A DNA stretch of 64,000 nt from Cyanobacteria bacterium REEB417 (GCA_018970945.1 JAGWVJ010000003.1:50714-114713); one strand, 5' to 3'; shown: positions 17,078 to 25,727, numbered from the stretch's first letter. Made by a program: numbers and translations. Notes: generated by a model not told the origin, from the letters alone.

Positions 17078-19564
17078 TCAGGCCGAACCAGCCACGTAGG
17101 TGCCATTGCCGGAGACATGGCTCCAGGACAGCCCATCGGGATCGAGGCTGCGGCTCCAGTCGCCCAGGTCGCCGCGACGACGGCGCGCCGTGACTGTCTG
17201 GTGTGTCGTGCCCAGTCGGCTTGCCAGGGCTTTGGCACTCAGGCCTGCGGTGGGTGTGACGCGGTTGGCCGTGTCACTGAGGGCCGTAACCTCATTCAAG
17301 CCGGGTTGTGAATCAGCGTCGACCGACGGCAAGGGCGAGGGGGTGAAGGCCAGGGTGCGCATCGCATTGCCCGCAGCCACCAGACAGGAGCCGTTGTTGA
17401 GCAGTACAGCAGCGATCGGACTGACCGGAACGAACGTCCCGATCACCAGTGCCGACAGGTTGGGAACGCCGACGATGCCGATGTTTTGTCGCACCAGTGC
17501 GAAGGTGCGGCGGGCCAGATCCTGGGCCACCAACAGGCCTGAGACCTTGTCGTTGGTGAGCACGATGTCGGCCGTTTCGCGGGCCAGATCGCTGCCGGAG
17601 GCGAAGGACACCGACACATCGGCATAGGCGAGGGCAGCCGAGTCGTTGATGCCATCGCCGACGAAGGCGACCTTGTGACCTTGCTCGGCCAGCTGTTTCA
17701 CCAGCTCGGCCTTCTGATCGGGAAGTGCCTCAGCGTGCACCTCATGGGGTTCAAGACCGATCTGGGTGGCAACGGCGTGCGCGACGCTGGCCACATCCCC
17801 GGTCAGCATGTGGGCCTGGATGCCACGGCGGTGTAGCTCGGCGACCAGGGCGCGGCTGTCAGGCCGCAGCTGATCGGCGGCATAGAACACGGCCGCCACG
17901 GTTCCGTCGACCGCCAGGTAGATGGGGGTTGAGGCCTGCAACGCCTGATCGGGTTGCAGCTCAGGGACCGTCAGTCCCTCCTCGCGCAGAATTTTGGCGT
18001 TGCCGATCAGCACCGAATGGCCGTCGATCACGGCGCAGACCCCCTTGCCGATGCGGTAGTCCCAGGCTTCGCAGGGCCCGGGCTCAAGCCCCAGGCCTTC
18101 GGCATGGGTCACGATCGCGGTGGCGATCGGGTGGTTGAGACCCTGCTCAGCACTGGTGGCCAACCAGGTCAGTCGACGTTGGTCCAGGGTTGGGTGCAGC
18201 ACATCAACATGCACCACCGAGGGATGGCCCTGGGTCAGGGTGCCGGTCTTGTCAAAGACCACCACATCGATGTCGACAAGCTGCTCGAGTGCCCTGCCGC
18301 TGCGGATCAACAGACCTTGGGATCCGGCCCGGGTGAGCGCCGCCATGATCGCTGTGGGGACCGAGACGCGCAGACCGGTGCCCAGGTCGAACATCAGCAG
18401 TGAGGCGGCCTGGGCGATGTTGCCGGCGCTCAGCAGCAGGGAGACTCCCGCCAGCATCAGTGTCGGCATCACGAACCGGTTGGCGATCCGGGCGGCGAAA
18501 TTGCCCACCCGGGTGTCGTAGACCGGCGCGGCTTCGATCATGGCTGTGATCTGACCGATGCGGGTCCCATCGCCCACGGCCTTGATCAGAACAGTCAGGG
18601 ACCCTTCGAGCAGAATGAACCCGGCCAGGACTTCATCGCCGCTGCCGGCATGGCGAGGCACCGATTCACCGGTCAGTTTGACCACATCGAAGCTGCCTTC
18701 GCCGCTCTCGATCACCCCGTCAACCGGAATGCTGTCACCGGGGAAGAACAGCACCCGGTCACCGGCGATCAGCTCGGAGCTGGGCACGACTTCCTCGGAG
18801 CCGTCCGGGCGCAGACGTCTGACATCGGCCTGAAGGCTCGCCAGCAGATCGATGTTGGACGAATGGGCGATGCGCTGGGTGGCGTCGCGCACGGCTTCGC
18901 CACCTTCGATCATGCTGATCATCAGCGCGGGGCCGACCAGGAACCCCTCGAGGCTGTGGAGGGTGACCGCCAGAGCATCAAGGAAGTCGACATTGATCTT
19001 GCGCTCCTCCCGCAGGCCGGCCCAGGCGCGTTTGAAGCTCAGGTGCGCCGACACCAGAATGAAGCCGGCCACAGCCAGGGGCGGCAGGGCCAGCGGACCG
19101 GCCAGCAGGGCCAGGGCCAACGAACTGACCGGCAGGATGATCCGCGACGGCACGAAGCTGTCATCGTCGCCATCCTCATCAGCGACTGCTCTGGTTCCGC
19201 CTTCCGTGCTGGCTGAACGCAGCAGAACGGAACTGGCGGGTAGCTCCTGAATCCAGCGCTGGAGAGCAGCCTCATCGCAGGGAACCTGCTCAGGACCGGT
19301 GAACTGGACCACGCAGCTGCATGCCAGGGGGTTGAGACGCACCTCCCGAACCTGGGGAAGACCCGCCAGATGGCGCTGCAGTTCTTGCTGAACAGCTTCT
19401 CGCGGATCGAGCCGCAGCCGCAGCCGCAGGCCACTGCGATGCACCACGGCCTCGACTGCGTTGTCGGCTCCGTTGGCTGCTGCATTCAAGGGAACCAACC
19501 GGGGCCGGGGACCGCCGCTGCGGCGGAAGGGGCGGGCCCTGGAAGGCAACTCTTCAGCAAGCAC
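17078..19564 (-). CDS. P1B-like metal-transporting P-type ATPase with C-terminal HTH-like extension
   Basis: This 828-residue ATPase keeps all catalytic motifs: TGES 298-301, DKTGT from Asp438, HP 478-479, TGD 588-590 and GDGIND 636-641. An HMA_2-like domain (about 36-90) has no CxxC but has CSC near 82-84. The helix that normally carries CPC in P1B pumps reads DLGTGLRVSVP (393-403), with no cysteine, so the metal is uncertain. Residues 775-828 form a helix-turn-helix-like tail followed by WSRSLDPDGLSW, unusual for a pump. The start is GTG 19564, 66 bases after the PacL-like gene. It is encoded with a catalytically dead paralogue. Confidence 0.88.
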   Translation of the reverse strand: MLAEELPSRARPFRRSGGPRPRLVPLNAAANGADNAVEAVVHRSGLRLRLRLDPREAVQQELQRHLAGLPQVREVRLNPLACSCVVQFTGPEQVPCDEAALQRWIQELPASSVLLRSASTEGGTRAVADEDGDDDSFVPSRIILPVSSLALALLAGPLALPPLAVAGFILVSAHLSFKRAWAGLREERKINVDFLDALAVTLHSLEGFLVGPALMISMIEGGEAVRDATQRIAHSSNIDLLASLQADVRRLRPDGSEEVVPSSELIAGDRVLFFPGDSIPVDGVIESGEGSFDVVKLTGESVPRHAGSGDEVLAGFILLEGSLTVLIKAVGDGTRIGQITAMIEAAPVYDTRVGNFAARIANRFVMPTLMLAGVSLLLSAGNIAQAASLLMFDLGTGLRVSVPTAIMAALTRAGSQGLLIRSGRALEQLVDIDVVVFDKTGTLTQGHPSVVHVDVLHPTLDQRRLTWLATSAEQGLNHPIATAIVTHAEGLGLEPGPCEAWDYRIGKGVCAVIDGHSVLIGNAKILREEGLTVPELQPDQALQASTPIYLAVDGTVAAVFYAADQLRPDSRALVAELHRRGIQAHMLTGDVASVAHAVATQIGLEPHEVHAEALPDQKAELVKQLAEQGHKVAFVGDGINDSAALAYADVSVSFASGSDLARETADIVLTNDKVSGLLVAQDLARRTFALVRQNIGIVGVPNLSALVIGTFVPVSPIAAVLLNNGSCLVAAGNAMRTLAFTPSPLPSVDADSQPGLNEVTALSDTANRVTPTAGLSAKALASRLGTTHQTVTARRRRGDLGDWSRSLDPDGLSWSHVSGNGTYVAGSA

Positions 19565-19630
19565 GAGCGGGAGCAGGCGAGGGAATCGACGGGGCTGGAG
19601 CGTGATCGAAGGAGGACGAACGCCTCGCGC

Positions 19631-19987
19631 TCATTCGACCGTGATGTCGGTCACTGTCACGGTCTTCTTGGAGGTGCGAGCCCCAGTGCTCTTCTTGGCA
19701 GGTGACGCCTGTGGCTGATCGGCGTCATCGAGTTCGGTCCGGGCTTCGGCCACCAGATCGCCGAAGGACTCGACGGCTTCAGCGGCATGGCGGGCCACCG
19801 AGCGGGCGGCCGTGCCGGCTGCACCGGCCACGGTGACGCCCACCTTGATGCCTCCCTTGGCCATCGTTCGACCCACGTTGCTCATGGAATCGCCAAGTTG
19901 GGGGTTGCCCAGGCGCCGCACCATGGGTGCCAGCGCCACCAGACCCGCACCCACACCAAAGGCCAGAACGGTTTCGAGTTCAAACAC
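19631..19987 (-). CDS. PacL/DUF5132-like small membrane protein A
   Basis: This 118-residue protein (GTG start) has one hydrophobic N-terminal segment (MFELETVLAFGVGAGLVALA). A Gly/Ala-rich helix follows, then an acidic amphipathic helix (SFGDLVAEARTEL) and a Lys/Thr-rich tail. The arrangement resembles DUF5132 proteins of cyanobacteria and the mycobacterial PacL (DUF1490) proteins that scaffold P-type ATPases. It lacks the His-rich zinc-binding tail of PacL1. It lies directly upstream of the intact ATPase and has a paralogue at 21630-21923. Confidence 0.65.
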   Translation of the reverse strand: MFELETVLAFGVGAGLVALAPMVRRLGNPQLGDSMSNVGRTMAKGGIKVGVTVAGAAGTAARSVARHAAEAVESFGDLVAEARTELDDADQPQASPAKKSTGARTSKKTVTVTDITVE

Positions 19988-20057
19988 CGGATCAGGTCGT
20001 GGGCTGGAAACTCAACTTTACGGCAGATTGCCTGCAGATCAGCTTCATGGTTGCGCC

Positions 20058-21173
20058 TTGATCACCGAGCCCGCTGCGGCGCGACTGCTGCTGGTCTGTG
20101 CTGAGACAGGACCTCAGCGCCGTTGGCTGGTCAACCTGGCCCTGGCTGACTTGGCTCACCAGGATGCTGGCCGTTCCATCCTGGCGATCGATCTGAGCGG
20201 TGGAGCCGCGCCGGCCGCCGACCGCGCCCCCGGGCTGGACTGGCGTGCCTATGCCGGCGAGCCCTGGGCCGATCAGATCTGGCGGCAGCTGCTGCCGGTG
20301 CTGCAGCCCTGGTGGGAGCTGCTCGATGGTGCGGCTGCGGTCGCCGAGCGTCCGGGTCGTCAGGAGATTCCAGGGCTTGATGCGGTACTGCGCTGCCTGT
20401 TTCTGGCTGATCAGTGCGCGGGTCTGTGCACTGATCAGGACACGTCTCAGAAGGCGTCTCAGCTCCCCCACACGCTGGTCATCCTGCCTCCTTTGGAGCA
20501 GGCACTGCCGATGCTGCAGCTGGCCTGCCGAGGCCCTGACCTGCTCGAGGGACTCTGGCGACCCCTGCTGCAGTGGTGGAGCCAGACCCGGGAACGGCTG
20601 GCCCAGTTCGAGCTGGTGTTGCGGTTGCGGCTGCCTTCGGCCGAGAGCCTGGAGCTTTCGGAGCGCTGGTATGGCTGCCTTGACCGCCTGGCCCAGCGGC
20701 TCAGCCCGGCGGCCGCAACGGCAGAGGTGCTGCTGGCTGTTGCAGCCGATGCCGCAGATCTCGGTGATCTCGGTGCCCGTATCGCGGCACTGCCCCTGTG
20801 CGGGCTGCCGCGGCTACGGCTCTGGCTCGATGCGGATCTGCCGGATGCGCTGGCTGCCCAGGTGCAGCGGCAGCTCGCGATTCCCGTGTTGATCGGTAAC
20901 CAGCAGCGGCAGGGTCTGGATTCGCAGGCCTGGTTGCGCCAGCCACTGCCGCAGCAGACCCTGCTCTGGCAAGAGTGCGAGGGGCTCCGACGCTGCCGGG
21001 TGCATCTGCCTGGATTGCAGCGGGAAGGCCTCCAGGTGCAGCGGATCGGGCAGATCCTGCAGATCCGCAGTGCGGGGTTGCGCCTGGCGGTGCCGATGCC
21101 CCCCGGTTGGTCTCAGCTGGCGTGTCGATCGGCCCGGATCGACTCCCCCTGGCTCGCGATTGACTTCGAATGA
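20058..21173 (+). CDS. Degenerate ArsA-like protein with C-terminal HSP20-like domain
   Basis: Read from TTG 20058 the protein has 371 residues; no ATG is available in frame near the N-terminus. The fold order resembles cyanobacterial ArsA/Get3-like ATPases, but the P-loop (GKGGxGKT) is replaced by CAETGPQRRW, so nucleotide hydrolysis is unlikely. The last 60 residues (VHLPGLQREGLQVQRIGQIL, then RSAGLRLAVPMP) match the HSP20-like domain appended to many ArsA proteins. It is transcribed divergently from PacL-like A, and its 3' end overlaps the HMA_2-TM gene by 61 bases. The ArsA relationship is inferred from order and the C-terminal domain. Confidence 0.6.
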   Translation: MITEPAAARLLLVCAETGPQRRWLVNLALADLAHQDAGRSILAIDLSGGAAPAADRAPGLDWRAYAGEPWADQIWRQLLPVLQPWWELLDGAAAVAERPGRQEIPGLDAVLRCLFLADQCAGLCTDQDTSQKASQLPHTLVILPPLEQALPMLQLACRGPDLLEGLWRPLLQWWSQTRERLAQFELVLRLRLPSAESLELSERWYGCLDRLAQRLSPAAATAEVLLAVAADAADLGDLGARIAALPLCGLPRLRLWLDADLPDALAAQVQRQLAIPVLIGNQQRQGLDSQAWLRQPLPQQTLLWQECEGLRRCRVHLPGLQREGLQVQRIGQILQIRSAGLRLAVPMPPGWSQLACRSARIDSPWLAIDFE

Positions 21174-21625
21174 TCCGGCGTTTCGCACTCTCGACGCTCG
21201 CTCCCGGTGCCCTTGGGTTCGGGCCGCCAGCCCATCCACCACGCCAGCAGGAAGAAGGGTGTTCCGGGCAGGATCGGCAGTGCCCAACCGGCGATCGCCA
21301 GTGCCATCAGCAGCTTGATCGTTCGCTGATGCGACTGACGCACCAGCTTCTGCCATCCCGATGGCGGCGGTTCGGGCAGGTGGGCGATCGGCTGATCCAG
21401 CACTGCTGCCAGCTTGGGCAGTGGATCCTCTAGGGGTTGGTCGGGCGAGCGGCTGGTGATCACCAGGCCATGGCCCGAGGCGGCCTCGCGCACGACCGCT
21501 TCGGGATGCTGGTGCTCAAGCAGCCACAGCACGCTTCGCATCTGTTCAGGGCTCAGCCGTTCGCCGAAGTCGATGCGTAACCTGTGGGGCAGCTGATGCC
21601 GCACCCGCAGCCGTGAGGTCTGCAA
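21113..21625 (-). CDS. HMA_2-like domain protein with membrane hairpin (second copy type)
   Basis: With TTG 21625 as start, four bases after the PacL-like B stop, the protein has 170 residues. Residues 5-60 read as an HMA_2-like domain (LRVRHQLPHRLRIDFGE), and a hydrophobic hairpin near 120-145 contains LPILPGTPFFLLAW. That motif resembles the hairpin of the protein at 16519-17073. The tail is charged. No ATG is near, and GTG 21604 is another option, so the start is uncertain. It forms a pair with PacL-like B. Confidence 0.6.
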   Translation of the reverse strand: MQTSRLRVRHQLPHRLRIDFGERLSPEQMRSVLWLLEHQHPEAVVREAASGHGLVITSRSPDQPLEDPLPKLAAVLDQPIAHLPEPPPSGWQKLVRQSHQRTIKLLMALAIAGWALPILPGTPFFLLAWWMGWRPEPKGTGSERRECETPDHSKSIASQGESIRADRHAS

Positions 21626-21629
21626 GGGC

Positions 21630-21923
21630 TCAGCCGTTTTTGGTCGCCTTGGCCTGCTCGAGGTCGGCCTTGGCTTCAGCCAGCAGGTCGGTGAAGCTTT
21701 CACCGGCCTCCGAAAGCCCCTGGCCGACGCGGCGCACGAGCCCTGACGAACGATCGGCGATGCAGATGCCGACCTTGAGGCCCTGCTTGGTCAGGGAGCG
21801 GCCCGCGCCACTGATCGCATTGGTGATGCGGTGTTCACGGCCGGTGACCGAGGCGACCAAAGGTGCAACCGCAACAAGGGCGGCACCGACGCCCATGGCG
21901 ATGAGGGCTTCGAGCTCAAACAT
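21630..21923 (-). CDS. PacL/DUF5132-like small membrane protein B
   Basis: This 97-residue paralogue of the protein at 19631-19987 starts at ATG 21923. Both begin MFELE followed by a glycine-rich hydrophobic helix, share a middle segment GGIKVG/QGLKVG and an amphipathic (S)FxDLxAEA helix. This copy ends shortly after the helix, without the Lys/Thr tail. It is followed after six bases by the HMA_2 protein. By analogy with mycobacterial PacL proteins it may scaffold the ATPase, which is inference. Confidence 0.68.
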   Translation of the reverse strand: MFELEALIAMGVGAALVAVAPLVASVTGREHRITNAISGAGRSLTKQGLKVGICIADRSSGLVRRVGQGLSEAGESFTDLLAEAKADLEQAKATKNG

Positions 21924-21993
21924 GGGATCGGAGCAACGGATGACACGCTCCTACACAACCTATCGTCTCTGTAGGCATCTGTCTGCTGCATCG

Positions 21994-22968
21994 ATGGCAG
22001 GATCGCTCGAGGTCGTCCATGTGCTGCCGCAGCGGGTGCGGTTGCGCTGGGCCGATGCCCTCGATGGCGCCGCGCTTGACCATCTCGAAGCCCAGCTGGC
22101 CTGCCAGTCCTGGCTGCGGGCTTGGCAACGACGGGACGGATCCCGTTCGTTGGTGCTGCTGCTGCAGCCGGGATGTCCGTTGCTGCGATGGCAGCTGGCG
22201 ATGGCCGCGCTGGGTTGGCAACTTGACGATCCACGCACGTCGGCCCAGCCGCATCGGGCTCAGGCCGCTGACCCCTGGACTCACCTCAGCCGCCAGCTGG
22301 GCGGCAGCATGATCGGCGCGGCCTTGGGGCAGGTGCTGGTGGGTGGCGGTGCCGCCACCGCGGCAGCTGCCTTGGCGGGTCCGCCGGCGGCGTTGCTGTT
22401 TGGCGGTCTTGGTGCCGTGGTGGGCGCCGTGCTCGGCTCGATCGCCGGTTCGGCCGTCGCCGACGGGCAGGCCAGGACACTGCCCGACACGCTGGGGCAG
22501 CTCACCTGGCGCAAGCTCAGCACCCGGATGGGCGAGGAGGCTGGATCCAGCACGGGCATGGCCCTGGGGGCCGCACTTGCCGGTCCGGCCGGGGCTCTGG
22601 CCGGCCTGGCGGTGGGCTCGATGGTGGGCGGTCAGCTCGCCAGCGACCTCACGGGCCCCGCTTCAGCCCGCAGGAGCATCGGTCAGGGGCGATGGTTCGT
22701 CGGCATGGTGCGCGACACATCGGCCGAGACCCTGAGCCAGAGCCTCGCGTCCCGTCTCGGGTCGCGGCTCACCGGCGGCAGTGAGGTCGGTCGCGACCTG
22801 GGATCCACGCTTGGCCTGCGGTTCGGACGGCGGGTCGACTGGAATGCAAGCCTGCACCGCCACCACCTGGTACCGCTGCAGACTTCGGTTCAGCCTCAGC
22901 CTCAGTCTCGGTCCCAGTCTCAGTCCACCAGGCAGGAGGGCTGCAACGCGCCATCGGCGTCGAGTTGA
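21994..22968 (+). CDS. HMA_2-like domain protein with glycine-zipper membrane region
   Basis: The 324-residue protein opens with an HMA_2-like domain (SLEVVHVLPQRVRLRW, residues 4-19, then helix and strand). A long Gly/Ala-rich region (about 105-220) follows, with several GxxxG repeats typical of glycine-zipper membrane or oligomerising proteins. The C-terminus is low complexity, rich in Gln, Pro and Ser. I chose ATG 21994; ATG 21940 is possible. It is divergent from PacL-like B and shares the HMA_2 signature with four other proteins of the island. Its 3' end overlaps carbonic anhydrase by 49 bases. Confidence 0.65.
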   Translation: MAGSLEVVHVLPQRVRLRWADALDGAALDHLEAQLACQSWLRAWQRRDGSRSLVLLLQPGCPLLRWQLAMAALGWQLDDPRTSAQPHRAQAADPWTHLSRQLGGSMIGAALGQVLVGGGAATAAAALAGPPAALLFGGLGAVVGAVLGSIAGSAVADGQARTLPDTLGQLTWRKLSTRMGEEAGSSTGMALGAALAGPAGALAGLAVGSMVGGQLASDLTGPASARRSIGQGRWFVGMVRDTSAETLSQSLASRLGSRLTGGSEVGRDLGSTLGLRFGRRVDWNASLHRHHLVPLQTSVQPQPQSRSQSQSTRQEGCNAPSASS

Positions 22969-23573
22969 CCCAGCCATTCGATTTCGCCGCGGCGCAGGGT
23001 GTAATAGGCGGCCTCAAGCAGCAGCTGACCTGCCGCCAACCGTTCGCGCAGCAGCGCGCTGCCCTGCACCAGATGCCGCGCAGCCTGCACGGGATTCTGG
23101 CGAAAGGCCACGCGCAGATCGCCCTGCACTGGCGGGTCGACTTCGTCGAGTCCTGCGCGGATCGTGTGCACCAGATCGTGAAGCTGGGGCGTCAGCGCAG
23201 TGTGCGGGGCATACGCGGCGGTCACGGCGCCGCAGCCTTCATGGCCCATGACCACCAGCAGTGAGATTCCCAGACCATCGATGCCGTATTCGAGGGACCC
23301 GATCGTGGCATTGGTGCAGGCGTTGCCGGCGTTGCGCACCACATACAGATCACCGAAGCCGGCATCGAACAGCAGCTCCACCGGAACGCGCGAATCGGCG
23401 CAGCTCAGGATGGCCGCCGTCGGATGCTGACCGGCCACCAGCTGTTCCAGCCGTTCGTAGGAGGCATGGGGATGGGCAGAGCTTCCGCTCAGGAAACGGT
23501 CATGACCGCTCCTGAGTTCCCGCAGCAGGCGTTCGGCTTGCACAAGGCCGCTAAAGCTGGTCGGATCAGCCAT
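22920..23573 (-). CDS. Beta-type carbonic anhydrase
   Basis: This 217-residue enzyme interconverts CO2 and bicarbonate. The zinc site is clear: CADSRVP (Cys ligand with the Asp/Arg dyad) followed about 55 residues later by GHEGCGAV with His and Cys ligands. The start is the ATG at 23573, giving MADPTSFSGL; thirteen residues further upstream lack support. It is not near carboxysome genes, so it is probably a cytoplasmic or peripheral enzyme rather than the carboxysomal CcaA/CsoSCA. Confidence 0.93.
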   Translation of the reverse strand: MADPTSFSGLVQAERLLRELRSGHDRFLSGSSAHPHASYERLEQLVAGQHPTAAILSCADSRVPVELLFDAGFGDLYVVRNAGNACTNATIGSLEYGIDGLGISLLVVMGHEGCGAVTAAYAPHTALTPQLHDLVHTIRAGLDEVDPPVQGDLRVAFRQNPVQAARHLVQGSALLRERLAAGQLLLEAAYYTLRRGEIEWLGQLDADGALQPSCLVD

Positions 23574-23696
23574 GGGAACAAGTTGCGATCGCCACACGCG
23601 ACATGGTGCCACGGTCCGGCGGTGTTCACAGCGACTGGACGGCTGCAGGTCGGTTGATCATCATGCAGGGTGTTTCTGTGATTCGGAGCACACGGC

Positions 23697-24377
23697 ATGG
23701 ACGGTGCGGCCCCACACCATCCCCGGGTGTTCAATGATGCCTTTCGCGGCTTGCGCGCCCTGTTGATCGGCACGGCGGTCACGGTGGCATTGCTGCGGAG
23801 CCTGCATCTCGACGAGGCCTTTTCGCTCGGGTTTCTCAGTGGCATGGCGATCGATCTTCTGATGATTGCCCGCACATCCCAGGGCATGACGGCTGATGAA
23901 ACCAGGCAGGTGTTTGCCGGGTGGCGCGCCAATCGAGCCCTGTTGGTGGAGCGCACGGTGCTGCTGGCATTCATGAGCACCGGTTTGCTGAGCCTGTCGG
24001 TTCATGACGTGCATAGCTCCACCGGCATTCTGCCGACAGGGATTCGCATTCTTGTCTATTTTGCAGCCCTGTTCACGACCTGGATGCAGCTGCACATTGG
24101 TTTTGCCATTTACTACGCCAAGCATTACTTCTCGCTCAATCCCACCCCTGCTGCCGATGGGCCGGATCCGCAGGGTTTTGTGTTCACGGGTGGTGATGAG
24201 CCAGTGTTCACAGATTTTTTGTATGTGGCCTTCGCCGTAGGCCTGACGTATGCGATGAGCGATGTGAATCTTGAGGATTCACGCATGCGTCGCATGGTGC
24301 TGTTGCATTCAATCATCAGCTTTCTTTTCTATTCCACCGTGATCTCGGCTGTCCTCAATCTGATGACCACTGGCTGA
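23697..24377 (+). CDS. DUF1345 family membrane protein
   Basis: The 226-residue protein has five to six hydrophobic segments. The motifs TWMQLHIGFAIYYAKHYF (about 122-139) and FTDFLYVAFAVGLTYAMSDV (about 168-187) are the characteristic core of DUF1345. No biochemical role is established for the family. It sits between carbonic anhydrase and a porin on opposite strands, so there is no operon clue. Confidence 0.85.
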   Translation: MDGAAPHHPRVFNDAFRGLRALLIGTAVTVALLRSLHLDEAFSLGFLSGMAIDLLMIARTSQGMTADETRQVFAGWRANRALLVERTVLLAFMSTGLLSLSVHDVHSSTGILPTGIRILVYFAALFTTWMQLHIGFAIYYAKHYFSLNPTPAADGPDPQGFVFTGGDEPVFTDFLYVAFAVGLTYAMSDVNLEDSRMRRMVLLHSIISFLFYSTVISAVLNLMTTG

Positions 24378-24422
24378 GCGCCGCCTTGTTTTTTGCTGTG
24401 GTGGTTCAGATGTTGAGGCAGT

Positions 24423-25727
24423 TCAGAAGCTGAGGCTGAGCTGCATGCCTGCGGCCACGACGGCGGCTCTGTTGCTGCCGCCGGGTTGCAGAATCCATTG
24501 CAGCACAGGCTGAATCGATAGCTGGCTGCTGATCGGAATGGTGTAGTTCAGTTCCAGCACTCCCTCTGGCCGCAGGCCAGGTGTCAACACCTGGCTGAAG
24601 CTGGTGCTGCCATAGCCGACGGCCAACACATCGAGAGGTCGGCCGGGCACCAGCCCCTGGGCCAGCCACCCGCCCGCTAGAAAACTGGGGTTGGGGTTGT
24701 TCTGCGGATCGAACCCCTGGTTGAGGCCAAACCAGAGTCGATGGTCAAGACCCATTGGCAAGGGTGCGGCCAGCGTCAACAGCCCATAGACCACCTGGTT
24801 CGAATCGGGATTGGTGCTGTTGTACGCACCGATCTGCAGCAGTGGCGGCGGCAACTGCCGCGCGATCGGCCGCTGGTTTCGCAGCAACGGCCGCCGCACC
24901 GCGGCCGTTCCCGGCAGATCGTGCAGGTTCCACTGCACAATCTGCAGACTGCCGGCCACGCTGGGCTGCTGGGGATTGACGCCGAACAGGGAGGCAATGC
25001 CGATGACCGGTTGGAGCCAGAATTGCCCCAGTCGCAGTTCGCTGCTCGCTCCCAGTCGCAGGTGGGCCGTCGCACCTGGAGCCGCAAAGGGGTTGATCGG
25101 CAGTCCGTACGTCTCGAGGTTGAGTGTGTTGTTCAACGCCGAATGGATGTAGCTGTTGAGCACCGGTGCCTGCACGAAACCCGGATTCAGGGGCAAGACC
25201 CCTGCCTTAAGAAAGACTTCGCCGCCGGCGGCCTTGCGCTCGATGGACGCTTCGGTCAGCCACAGACCCACCGGATGGGCCGTGGTCTGCAAGGGGAACG
25301 CCGTGCCAAGGGTCTGTCCCAGGTTGGCGTTGCCACTGAAGGCGCTCAGCTGCAGATTGACGGCCCAGCGGTCGAATTCGCGCCACTGCGATTTGTCGCG
25401 GCTCAAGCCTGAACTGAACGTGGTGTTCAGCACCAGTTGCTGCATCCAGGCGCCCGTGATGCCCAGGGTTGGGGCCTCCCCCATGAGCGGGTCTGCCGTT
25501 AGTTCCAGATCCAGGTCGACCCAGTCCGGCAGATCCAGCCGACTCCGCAGCGAAGGCCACAGGGGTTGGGGCGATGCTGGCTGGTTAGCGACGGGCTGGG
25601 AACTGACAGGCTCGGCCGCGGCAATCGGGGCCATCGCCGCGGGCACCAGCAGCAGCGGGCCGAACCGGCGCCACAGCCAGCTCCGAACGCGTTGCAGCAA
25701 CCTGGCCGGCACGGCAAACGGTGGCAT
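24423..25727 (-). CDS. OprB-like outer-membrane carbohydrate porin
   Basis: This 434-residue protein starts at ATG 25727. It has a basic N-terminus and hydrophobic segment (about 20-40) ending in AAAEP, which suits a Sec signal. The mature part is rich in alternating beta strands with many Trp/Gly/Asn turns and ends in an aromatic residue (LSLSF), the usual signal for the outer-membrane assembly machinery. The pattern is close to OprB-type carbohydrate-selective porins. It lacks an SLH domain, unlike the porin at 58325. Substrate is unknown. Confidence 0.75.
   Translation of the reverse strand: MPPFAVPARLLQRVRSWLWRRFGPLLLVPAAMAPIAAAEPVSSQPVANQPASPQPLWPSLRSRLDLPDWVDLDLELTADPLMGEAPTLGITGAWMQQLVLNTTFSSGLSRDKSQWREFDRWAVNLQLSAFSGNANLGQTLGTAFPLQTTAHPVGLWLTEASIERKAAGGEVFLKAGVLPLNPGFVQAPVLNSYIHSALNNTLNLETYGLPINPFAAPGATAHLRLGASSELRLGQFWLQPVIGIASLFGVNPQQPSVAGSLQIVQWNLHDLPGTAAVRRPLLRNQRPIARQLPPPLLQIGAYNSTNPDSNQVVYGLLTLAAPLPMGLDHRLWFGLNQGFDPQNNPNPSFLAGGWLAQGLVPGRPLDVLAVGYGSTSFSQVLTPGLRPEGVLELNYTIPISSQLSIQPVLQWILQPGGSNRAAVVAAGMQLSLSF

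Noticed and set aside
6764..21173. Two convergent overlaps of exactly 61 bases (6764-6824 and 21113-21173)
   Set aside because: The sequences are unrelated; the equal length is most likely chance.
24378..24422. Possible bidirectional terminator between the DUF1345 and porin genes
   Set aside because: There is a T-run but no stable stem next to it.
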